DNA of 64,000 nt from Phycomyces blakesleeanus NRRL 1555(-) (lineage: Eukaryota; Mucoromycota; Mucoromycetes; Mucorales; Phycomycetaceae), in the NCBI RefSeq assembly GCF_001638985.1, contig NW_017265150.1, positions 682,001 to 746,000 of the forward strand. The letters run 5' to 3'. A program made the translations under genes and the position numbers. Each line of letters begins with the position of its first letter. The first letter of the stretch is position 1. This document shows positions 32,582 to 41,851 of this stretch, in pieces. The notes under the pieces were generated by a model. The model made no database searches, was not told the origin of the DNA, and worked only from the letters and a program-made list of their open reading frames with translations.

Positions 32582-35253
32582 TTAATGACGTTGTGTATTT
32601 AAAGTTCTAAAATGAGCTTCATATTTAGCTTTGATTTCTTGAAAAGTCTTTATGGGAGCAGCATATGCTGCTCTGATAACCTCTGCTTCCTCTTCTGTAG
32701 CATACTGCATCAGTTGATACAAGTCTTGCTCATTATGTCTAATTGTTAACGAACAATTCTTTGCATACTCAAATGTATCTATGGCATACCTACGCCCAGT
32801 ACTCTCCCTTGTGCCATCAATCAACATAGTGTTGTCATTAACGAACTGCTCACCAAAAATTGTGATTGGCAGCACATTATTTGCAGGAGCCACAGATAAG
32901 AAAGCAAAGCCTGACATATGGATACGGAGCAAATGCATATGCTTACAAGGCTTCATATACCTAGCCCAAGAATAACATGTACAAGAAAGAATAACATTGT
33001 TGTTAACTTCAACTTGATAGGTAATACTATCCTTGGTAAATGAGTTGATGAACCAAAACCCATCTTCAAGAATATCATCAGTGTCATCAAGAGTGGCGTT
33101 CAGAGACATTGCTTTTGATGGGCTAACAATCATATTAGCATGCATGTATGCTGGAACAGCTTCAGCAGACATCTCTATCTTTCTTTTTTGTCTTTGGGCA
33201 GCTGTCATTGGGCCACTGCGCATATTGATTCTGATACTCTCCTCTTTGAAGTAGAACTCTACTTCGTTTGTCAGTATGAAAATCAGTTAATCAAATCTTT
33301 TGTTGCAACTGCGGCCTAAAAAATGAGTTTTTAGCTGGTTGTGCCAAGACTCGATGTAGTTGTTTGTTAGCATATAAGAGAATTCAAGCTGATAAAAAGC
33401 TCTACTCCATACACAATACTTAGCCATGGTACACCAATTGGTCTCAAAGTATCGGACAAAATCAGGTTGACTTTGCTGATATCTTCAAATGAAGTTAGCA
33501 ATCTTGTCAAAAAATACAACTATATGCTCTTCATACATGATATGCTTAAGAAAAGCTATCATTTCTCCTCGAACCAAACGGTTTTGGGCAGCAGTATTTC
33601 CTGTCTTGACTTTCAGGTTTAGTTATCTGTACCATGCTTGACTGACGTGAAAAAGACAGTATTGGATCTGGCATCCAGGGAAGATTGCCATGAGTACATT
33701 TGTCTCAGCATCACTACAGTCAATAGTAAACTGCCAGGGGTTTACAATCAACTGATTGTCTTTCAAGTGCTTCAACCATTGGACAATTGGACCTAAGGAA
33801 TGGTCATTGGTCAGCATGTATGCACAGGGGAAACCACGATCAAGTTCTTCATCACAAATGACAATAGTATAAAGAATGTCATCCAATCTTTGAGTGATAC
33901 TGTAGGTGGCATCCATACAGAATGCTGCTGCAGCTTTTATCTTGCTTTGCTAGAAAGGTGAGGTAAATCCACATGCATACAGGCTCTTGTTGTTTGAATA
34001 TGTCTGCAGGTTACCTTCAAAGATAATAAAACCTTTGGGAGAAAGTTTTTTGGTAAACCACATCTTCATAGACTTAAAGTCGTCCTCGTGCAAACAAAAG
34101 ATTGTTTGGTTGATCTATAGTTCAGATACATCAAAACAACTGTTAATATTCAGAAGTTGAAGAATAATTGCAGTATAAAACTTACTGCAAGTATTTTGTT
34201 GTAAATATCAAAGTAGTTGATTTTATATCCATTGAGAGAATACTCTTGCTGGTCGATGTTGCAAAGAATCTCAAGTCTGATTTTTCTAGCTGGTGAGCCT
34301 GGACTGGCTGTCAAATGGGCAACAATATCATCAACATTGTTGTATCCAACATAATCGTAGATTTAAATTAAAAGTACAGACACTCAATAAATACGTACAT
34401 TGAGTTACCGACAACTAGTAACAATACTAAAAGATATACCTTCCCTTATACAAGGAAATTACGTAAAGAACATACTAAGACAAATACTAAGACTCTAGTC
34501 AATAACACTAAAAACATAAGAACTAAATCATAGAAGATAATGGTAGAGAAACAGATATTACATGATATCATCATATCATCACCAAGCTAAATACAATGTC
34601 TATATAAACGCACAATACTAATAGCAATAGAACAGCATCTCTTTTCTGATTCTTTCACTTCTTCTAATAAAACAAAGTCTCACCGTACTCTCGTCTGCAC
34701 TTGTTTTATTTTATATCTTATTTTTATCTCATACATAACAAACATGACCTCGAGTTAAAGGAATAAGTCCAAGATCGGTTTTAATATTCTCAGGAATATG
34801 GTTGGTGTGATTGACAATAAAATCAAACACATAAACATGAGACTTGTCAGCATAACAAGTAATAGTGAGAGTTGCCTCACAGCCAACTTTCTTCGATTTA
34901 CATTGAATTGGATGCTTTTCTCTGCTTTCAGGTTCATAGCTTCCACCTCTATGACAGGAGTATACTTGGGAAAAGAGCACATGCCTCTTCTTGGTGATAT
35001 CAACAGCGGAACTATGTCTATTAGGACGACTGACAATACACTTGACGCAGCATTGTTCTTCAATTTCTTGTTTGTAAAGTTCCCACTCAGAAGCAAAAAC
35101 ACAAACAATGTTAGACTTCAACTTCATAACATTAGGAATTGTTGAAGGTTCCAATGCAGATCCAATATCTCTCAAGGTTCTGACAGGTGCTGCTTCAAGT
35201 GCTGCCTTTCTTAAGGCTTGTTGTTCTCTTCTTGTAAGTGCTACTTCAGACAT
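32582..35253 (-). pseudogene. MULE transposase with SWIM zinc finger, broken
   Basis: The N-terminal block (35253-34746) is open: 'MSEVALTRREQQALRKAALE', a Cys/His region ('YSCHRGGSYEPESREKHPIQ', 'CKSKKVGCEATLTI') resembling the zinc-binding head of these enzymes. Removing the solo LTR joins 'IPLTRGHV' to 'DDIVAHLTASPGSPARK' in frame. The central domain carries 'AAAFCMDATYSITQRL' (first Asp) and 'QFTIDCSDAETNVLMAIFPG' (second Asp region), then 'QYCLFHVSQAWYR'. The C-terminus (33223-32582) has the SWIM finger 'SCTCYSWARYMKPCKHMHLL'. At least four stops (around 33957, 33620, 33491 and 33287) break the central part. One intron near 34117-34190 is likely. The original enzyme would cut and paste the MULE in the nucleus. 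Confidence 0.8.
34338..34740 (+). repeat. Solo LTR, family E, inside the MULE gene, 5-bp duplication
   Basis: Starts TGTTGTATCCAACATAATCG and ends CATACATAACA. AACAT flanks it at 34333-34337 and 34741-34745. Its 3' part includes a cacaatact...tctcaccgtactctcgtctgc block shared with the family member at 43835-44225. There is no internal retrotransposon DNA. Confidence 0.9.
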
Positions 35254-35690
35254 TGGTGGTGTTTCAGTAGTGTATTAAAATAGAGAAAAAGGGGTAATTA
35301 TTATTATCCTTAGAGCCAAAAAAAAAGAAGAAAAGCCGGTCATATTATCTTGTCCGGGTGGACTTCAATATGCAAAAGGTACAGGAAATAAAGGATTTCC
35401 TATTTTGGATTGCTTCAAATTTACGATTGTTTTTCATAAATGAACTCGATTTTGAAGGAAAAGATGTAATTTTTCAACCCAATTTTGAATAGGCTAAAAA
35501 TGATACTGTATATTTAAGCACTATTTATATTATAAAACAGTACTCCATATTTGTACATTTTTCATAATCCAAATTTGAATAGGGGTTTCTGTGATTCAAT
35601 TCTTGCAGTTAAAACTCAGATATTTGATAAAAATGATAATTTTCAAAAATGAATAGGTAGTGACCCTCTCTATTACTAGATAGCTACCAT

Positions 35691-36199
35691 CTAAGACATA
35701 TTAAATAGCTTGTTAATAGAGTCAAACTTCTTCCTGCCAAAATTAGCAGTCGTTTATTTTTGCCACTGGAATTACTTTATTGACTTAGGACTAGACTATG
35801 ATTGTGGCAATTATTTGTCCACTTTTTTTGTAAATTATTTGGATATTCTTAGAAATTTATAGTGAAAATATATATTAATCTGTCAAATTAATGTCAGAAG
35901 ATTTGTAAAGAAGTATATATGTTTTCTGTTGGTATTGAGCTTTTTATGCTCTTTCTAACTGTATTTATGCATTACATTTACAATAAAGAAACTAAATTTT
36001 GAAAAAGCTGTTTTTTATGCATATATTAAAATTATCAGCAATATATAAAGTAGATTAAACATCAATTTTATGTCTTTTTGAACTTTATTTTACCTTTAAC
36101 AATCACATCACAACCTATCTAACTATGTGTGATCCTCTTGAAATAATTCTTGCCTGACGCGTCCATAAGCGTAGCTAGCTACGTCAAAGCTATCATAGG
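35691..36199. other. 5' region of the Harbinger element at 35.7-39.3 kb
   Basis: Non-coding. It contains the left terminus (35705) and a 14-bp palindrome cgtagctagctacg around 36169-36182, just upstream of the transposase start. Confidence 0.4.
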
Positions 36200-37936
36200 A
36201 TGACTTCCCCTGCGCAAAGGAGTAGACATAGAAGTGTATGCAAGAGATTGGTTTTACACAAATTGAGCAGAAAAGAGTGTATCTCCCATTTCCATTTCTC
36301 CTTTGAAGATATCCAGAGGATCACAAATGCTCTTGGAATGGATGAAACCTGCAACTTTCCAGGGATAAAAATTGAACAAAATCTTGGACTAGCAATTCTT
36401 CTCAACCAATACTCTTTTCCAAGGCACCTAGATGACATGGCACATTATTTTGGGATAAATGCTCAAAATATATCAAGAGTTTGCAGAGAGATGGAAGATC
36501 TGCTTTTCGAAAAAATGAGGTGGGGTATGCAGTTTGATATCTGCCACTTTTCTCCATCAAATATGGAAAGGTTTTCAAAGGCTATCTTTGACAAGGGTGC
36601 TGCTTTTGACAACATTGTTGGGTTTATTGATGGAACCATGCAAACAGTATGCCGCCCCACTGGAGACAAGGATAATTAATCTGTGTTATACAATGGTTGG
36701 AAGTATATTTATGCATTAAAGTTTCAGACAATTGTAACACCAGATGGCATCACCTCCAGCTTGCTAGGTCCTTTCATTGGCTCATGTCATGACTATTTTA
36801 TCAATACCATCTCAAAGATTGAAGATAGGTTGAAGAAATACTTGGCCCCAACATCAGACCCAGAGAAGTATTACGCATTATATGGTGACACTGCCTACAT
36901 GTGCTCTGTACATCTATACAGTCCATACTTGGGAGCTGTGCTCAATGGTAAAGTCTATAATAAATAATGTGTGTGCATATCTACAAGTTCTCAACTATAA
37001 ATAATAGATCACGACAAGTTTTGTAATAAGTCTATGTCAAAAGTTCGTGTTGCAGTTGAGTGGGAGTTTGAAGAAGTACAAAAGTATTTTAAATACTGCA
37101 AATACAAATACGCAATGAAGACAAGAGAAAACAACCTGGCAAAAATCTACCAGTTGTCATCAATATTTAAAAATATGCATCATTGCATTAATCACAAAAA
37201 GTTGTCTACCAGTTCCTATTTTAATTTGCTACTGTTGTGAATGAGTATTGATTACTGCTGAATCTGAGAGTAAGACTGAAGGATAAAATAATATCCTCAG
37301 CTATTCCAGTCAAACGGATCTCCCTTTATGATATTATCTAATACACAGATCATCATACACATAATTGATTATTTATTATTATCACCATGACATGGGATAT
37401 ACAAATACATATACATTATATATATGGCATCATTATATTTCATCTACATATTTCTTTTATTATACAAATACTTAATTGAGAGACTACAACTACAACTATC
37501 TAATATTATGAAACATTACCCGAGTATCTGGGTCGGAATACTAAAATATTACCAATAGCATAAATGCTCTTCTTTACCAAAACTCTTGGACTGATCTGAC
37601 TGGAGAAGTATCATATCAATTGGTCTTTCCGGATCTTTCCAGAAGAACAATACTCCTGGAATATGACTCATCGTGATAAAGATTACTTAAGCACACACTG
37701 AATTACAAATTAGAAAAACATATAAATATCAGTAGATAGTTCCATGTAGAAAGACAATCGAATTTTATCATTCTTTACTTTTCTTTTGAAATAAACAACC
37801 TACACAAGTTCTCACGAATTCTTTTGTCTATATTATATTTTGCTTTATTTTCTCCCCACAACAGCTACCACTATCTCTTGAAGACTATATCTCTGGATTG
37901 ACAAGAGATAAAATCGAAGGAGAAGACATAGAGTAG
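36200..37936 (+). pseudogene. PIF/Harbinger transposase, one nonsense codon and an LTR insertion
   Basis: Exon 1 (36200-36947) encodes 'MTSPAQRSRHRSVCKR...RITNALGMDETC'. The first catalytic Asp is in 'GFIDGTMQTVCRP'. A TAA at 36677-36679 follows, after which the same frame goes on with 'NGWKYIYALKFQTIVTPDG' and the second Asp in 'YGDTAYMCSVH'. Exon 2 (from 37008) holds the Glu in 'KVRVAVEWEFEEVQKYF'. The reading frame is then cut at 37232 by the LTR and resumes exactly after its target duplication at 37869, ending '...PLSLEDYISGLTRDKIEGE' 'DIE' at 37936. Apart from the nonsense codon and the LTR the protein would be about 346 aa, a normal size. Confidence 0.88.
37233..37863 (+). repeat. Solo LTR, family A (diverged member), inside a Harbinger transposase
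   Basis: Begins TGTTGTGAATGAGTATTG and ends CCCCACAACA. GCTAC duplications lie at 37228-37232 and 37864-37868. It shares blocks such as cagctattccagtcaaa and acctacacaagttctcacga with the LTRs at 40930-41461 and 44848-45380, but is longer and more diverged. Confidence 0.92.
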
Positions 37937-38063
37937 TGTTACATAACATACACTTTGATACAAATAAATTGTTTTACTTTTATTTTTTGTCTGTTAATTC
38001 TTTTACAAGCTTTTCCATCATATTTTTCATTCTTGTGTTTGATCTTTTCTGCTCACTCGCATA

Positions 38064-38896
38064 TCAAAGCATCTTTTCTTGATACTCCTTTTGTGAGCTT
38101 AAAGACTCGAGCATCTTCTGCCAAAATTGTGTTTGCTTGTCTATATACATATCATATATGGCCTCGTGTTCATCATCACTAACAGTGCCAGTCGAGTCTT
38201 CCATGATGCTATCTTTGCTCTCAATGGTTGCACCTCTGTTGTGTGTGACCATGTTCATTGGCTCATCACGTTCCTCTCTGTTCAATTGTTTTCTGTGTTC
38301 CCACCCAGCAGAGGATCTCGTCTGCATCAACCTCTCCAACTCGTTCTTCACAACCTCTTTCTTTTGGATAAAATCCTTCTTTCTTGCCTTCATCACGTCA
38401 TATTCCAGTTCCTAAATTGATAAATGCATTCATTGCAAGTTAATAATACATTCTGAAAGACATTGAAAGTCTGGATAAGTTTTATCTTTTTATACACCTG
38501 AATTGCCGCCTTTTCAATTGGACTTCTGTATTGGTTAATTCCAGATAAATAGGTTTCTTTGTTTTCATTGAAATGAACCTTGCGCCAACATGCATCATAC
38601 TGTAGAGGTTTGTCATTGGGTGCTACAGCATTGACTGTGTTGATGCCTTTTTGCCATTCACTTGACATACTTCCTCTGGGGCAGGTAGGAGGAAATATCC
38701 TAGCATACTTTTGAAGTAGTACTAGCTCTTTGTCGTAAGTCCAGCTACCTTGAGATCCTAATAGGCTGACTGTAGGAACAGACTTTTTGCCTTCTTGACC
38801 TTGTGGACTTCGACTTGGAGGAGGTGGTGTGTATTGGCAAATAACTGAGTTTCTTTTGTTTCTTTTGGTAGTATTGCTGGCTTTCTTTGGTCCCAT
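38064..38896 (-). CDS. SANT/Myb-like companion protein of the Harbinger element, intact
   Basis: Two exons, complement(join(38064..38411,38498..38896)), join in frame to give 248 aa. It opens 'MGPKKASNTTKRNKRNS', followed by 'GSWTYDKELVLLQKYARIFP' and 'YDACWRKVHFNENKETYLSG', a SANT/trihelix-like DNA-binding fold. The C-terminal half is a charged coiled coil ('FIQKKEVVKNELERLMQ') with an acidic stretch and a final helix 'TQFWQKMLESLSSQKEYQE'. In PIF/Harbinger systems this partner takes the transposase to the nucleus and the element ends. It is convergent with the transposase, which is broken, so the companion is better preserved than its partner. Confidence 0.75.
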
Positions 38897-38927
38897 GATT
38901 GATTAGATAGTAATAAAGATATGACAA

Positions 38928-39563
38928 TGATAAAGATTGTGGTTTGTAAAAAAGGTGATGTATAAAATAGAAAAAGATCGATTTATTATGAGTTTTATAC
39001 CCAAGGCTTGGAATGTTATGTTATTATTTTATTACATGAGAAACATAATGACTTTTAGAGACAGTTAATTAATATTTCACCCTGGAATTTTAATATCTGT
39101 TTATTAAGGGTCTTATAATAGATTTTATACAAGGAGTATTGAAAATTAATTATTGTATATATCTTCATGAATTTGTAGGATAAGGTTCTCACTATTCGAC
39201 TAGATTAAGTCAAAAGAAAGAACTTAGGCTTATCAAAAAAGGAAGTTGTAGTCAGTATAAGAAAAATATATACTCCAATAAGCCTAAGTCGAAGTATAAA
39301 CTTAATCGACTCTATTAACAAGCTATGTATTATCGTAGCTATTCTTTTAGTTAGAATACAACAATTGTTTTGTATAAATAGTCAAAAATTACATTTAATA
39401 ACAATCATCTTTATTTTCTTATCTAAAAACTATTCTTAAGAAATTGACGATTCCCAGTAGTATTGATTCTGTGACTTAGTTACAAGTGCCAGAAAAGAAA
39501 TACCAGATCGAGACTTGACATGTTTTCTAATTCTTTTGTGAGCAAAAGAGAGTTCTGTGTAAT
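38928..39563. other. Non-coding right end of the Harbinger element and spacer
   Basis: AT-rich; includes the right terminus at 39326. Nothing else was recognised before the palindrome that begins at 39564. Confidence 0.5.
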
Positions 39564-40116
39564 TGTCAGACATTATTTTGATGAATCCGTAAAATCTGAA
39601 GATAGTTAACTGCAGTATAATGACTATTTCTTTAATTCAATATAAATAATAACTACTGCGGATAATGTGCAGTATTAGTTTAGAAAACTATATATGACAA
39701 TTCAATTCCTATCAATAAAAAGTATCTTTTATCCTCTCTTTGATTTTATGTATACTCCTTGATCCCCAGTGGGTTTGATCTTTTGACTTTGTTATAGTAA
39801 AAGGAAGACCAACCCAGATCGGGAACAACATCCTTTTACTATAACAAAGTCAAAAGGTCAAACCCACTGGGAATCAAGGAGTATACGCAAAATCAAAGAG
39901 AGGATAAAAGATACTTTTTATTGATATGAATTGAATTGTCTTATATAGTTTTCTAAACTAATACTGCGCATTATCTGCAGTAGTTATTATTTATATTTAA
40001 TTAAAGAAATAGTCATTATACTGCGGTTAATGCTCAGGAAGATATTACTGCGCATAAAGAAGTACTGCGGTTAGCTATCTTCAGATTTTACGGATTCATC
40101 AAAATAATGTCTGACA
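39564..40116. repeat. Large foldback palindrome (arms ~241 and ~285 bp, loop 27 bp)
   Basis: Arm 1 (39564-39804, starting tgtcagacattattttgatg) and arm 2 (39832-40116, ending in the complement) can be aligned over their whole length by eye. Arm 2 carries an extra ~45-bp block with catactgcggttaatgctc-like sequence near 40015-40070. The loop is 39805-39831. A 30-bp direct repeat (aggaagaccaacccagatcg...) flanks arm 2 at 39802-39831 and 40117-40146 with one mismatch. There is no coding capacity. Confidence 0.88.
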
Positions 40117-40188
40117 AGGAAGACCAACCCAGATCGGGAACGACATGGGCAAGACAAAAATAATGACCGACACACGGCAAAAAAGACA

Positions 40189-40270
40189 CGTCGACTGCAG
40201 GATTTGAACCTACGCGGGCAGAGCCCATGTGATTTCTAGTCACACTCCTTAACCACTCGGACAAATCGAC
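40189..40270 (-). tRNA. tRNA-Ser(AGA)
   Basis: The minus strand folds into a class II tRNA of 82 nt: acceptor GTCGATT/AGTCGAC with discriminator G, D arm with GAGTGGTTAAG, anticodon stem TGTGA/TCACA around loop CTAGAAA (anticodon AGA), long variable arm GGGC...GCCC, and T arm GTAGG TTCAAAT CCTGC. Internal A and B boxes are present. No intron. It lies 42 bp beyond the direct repeat of the foldback structure. Confidence 0.95.
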
Positions 40271-40271
40271 T

Positions 40272-40929
40272 GTATTAATAATAACGTGGTGCGTTGTAGT
40301 TTTTATCGGCCGCAGTACCAGTCCCTTTTTCAATCGATTTCAACCTTTTTAATCAGTCACAAAGTCTCAAACCCCCAATTATAATTTTATATTTTAATTT
40401 TAATTTTAATTTTAATTTTATTTATATTAATTTTATTTCTTTTTCTAAAAATTTGACTTCTCGTTATTTTTATTTTTATTCCTCCAATTTTCTGAAGACA
40501 AATTTCCCTTCCCTTTATTCTTTCCTGAAATTAGTTTCTTCCTCTTTTATTTTTCTTACTTTTCTTATGCACTAAATGTGACGCTTTCCTCTCAACACTA
40601 CTTTACCAGAATTGTTAACTATAGTTTTTCTATTTTTTTATAACATACTCCTTCCCGATCTTTTCCATTCTCTGTAGTTATATATTATAACTTCAATTAT
40701 TTTTCTTTTATGATGAATTCTGATTACAATTATTTTATCTATCTTTTTATTACAATTATCCCCTAGACATCAGTGCAACCTATTTTTGCCATAAATTTTA
40801 TCCAAGAAGTAGTATAAATAACCTTTCAAAATCAATTAATAAACAATTGTCAAATTTTTCTGATACAAAAGTTTTCTCTAAAGATGCTGTCTATTTTCCC
40901 TGATCTCTCTTGTGAATTTTTTTTCTGTT
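40272..40929. other. AT-rich spacer with a (TTTTAA)n run
   Basis: A hexanucleotide run (tttaat units) spans about 40389-40430. No gene was recognised. Confidence 0.5.
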
Positions 40930-41461
40930 TGTTGTGGTGGTTGAAGTTGAAGAAGTTTTTAAGAGGAAGAATTGAAGATTTGAAATTAGGAACGAAGATT
41001 CGTGAGAACTTGTGTAGGTTTTGTTTATTGAGAAAGATTTTGTATCAAAGTTTGACGAGGTTCCTACACTGAACTACTACTGCTATTTATATTGTTTTGG
41101 ATTGGGAAAATTATATGACTGGGGTCAGGTAATCGATCCTATCTGAGTCTTAATCAGAGCAATGTGATCTTGGGATAATTAATGTATGATTAATTATATA
41201 AATGTGTGTAGTCCCAATGAAGTATTAACATCAAAAGTAAATGTGTTTATGAGTTATAATTATGCTTATAATAATTCACTGATGTATCCCATATTATGGT
41301 GATATCATCATATGAAATATAATCACTATCATGCATGCTAAACCTGTGTGTTAAATAATAAAGTAATCGGTAGACACCTTTGACTGGAATAGCTGAGGCC
41401 TTATATTATTTCCTTCAGACTTATTCTCAATTACAGCAGTAGTCAATACTCATTTACAACA
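40930..41461 (-). repeat. LTR, family A, abutting a gypsy RT fragment
   Basis: Plus-strand ends TGTTGTGGTGGTTGAAG and CATTTACAACA; 532 bp. It is the near-identical, inverted partner of 44848-45380. The flanks (CTGTT and ATGGC) do not match, so it is not a clean solo LTR; it directly follows, in sense orientation, an RT reading frame, and neither a primer site nor a polypurine tract is present. Deletion or insertion into an older element is likely. Confidence 0.85.
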
Positions 41462-41851
41462 ATGGCATCCATTCTTGTATGGACTTGACCTTATCTGGTG
41501 ATGGGAGTATGCCTTGTGCAGATACATTAAATCCAAGAAAGATTAATTCTTTCTTGTTAAACTCGCATTTTTTGAGGTTGGTGATTAGCTTGGCTTCCTG
41601 GAGTCGATTCAATACATGTCATATGTGTTTTTCATGTTCTTTGGGATTCTTGCTGAATATAAGAATGTCGTCCAGGTACACCAAGGCAAACTGGTCTAAG
41701 CAATCTCCTGGAACCTTATTCATGAGATGTTGAAAGGTAGGCAACGCATTTGTTAAACCAAAGGGCAAGACCAGGAACTCGTATTGGCCATATCGTGTGT
41801 TGAATGCAGTCTTGGACACATCGGAATCTTGAATACAGACTTGATGATAAC
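41462..41851 (-). pseudogene. Ty3/gypsy reverse transcriptase fragment
   Basis: From 41851 down: '[20 protein letters not shown]' and '[20 protein letters not shown]', the catalytic '[15 protein letters not shown]', then 'LKKCEFNKKELIFLGFNVSA' and 'GILPSPDKVKSIQEWMP'. This is the core and thumb of a Ty3/gypsy RT. A stop at 41616-41618 breaks it. It is cut upstream by the CACTA end at 41852 and downstream by the LTR at 41461, so both neighbours are younger. Confidence 0.88.

Larger units (their letters stand above)
32227..35690 (-). mobile_element. Mutator-like element (MULE) with long inverted ends, interrupted by a solo LTR
   Basis: The flanks of the transposase are inverted copies: tatcta...gagagggtgactacttattcattttt at 32227-32270 matches the minus strand of 35640-35685, and atgcaaaaggtacaggaaat is shared, inverted, near 32340-32360 and 35370-35392. 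Long terminal repeats of this kind are typical of MULEs. The outer 8-10-bp duplication could not be fixed. The transposase (32582-35253, minus) is decayed and cut by the LTR at 34338-34740. Confidence 0.7.
35705..39326 (+). mobile_element. PIF/Harbinger element with inverted ends, interrupted by a solo LTR
   Basis: Both ends read inward ATAGCTTGTTAATAGAGTC (35705-35723; complement of 39308-39326). Between them lie a transposase (+) and a SANT-like companion (-) in convergent orientation, the classic two-gene layout. A perfect 3-bp duplication could not be identified at the outer ends. The 631-bp LTR at 37233-37863 lies inside the last exon of the transposase; without it the element would be about 3.0 kb. 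Confidence 0.8.

Noticed and set aside
32582..33223. A separate intact SWIM-finger gene
   Set aside because: The block is the C-terminal end of the broken MULE transposase; upstream MULE motifs continue on the same strand.
40088..40333. 81-aa minus-strand open frame
   Set aside because: It is the read-through of tRNA-Ser(AGA) and part of the foldback repeat; no protein motif.
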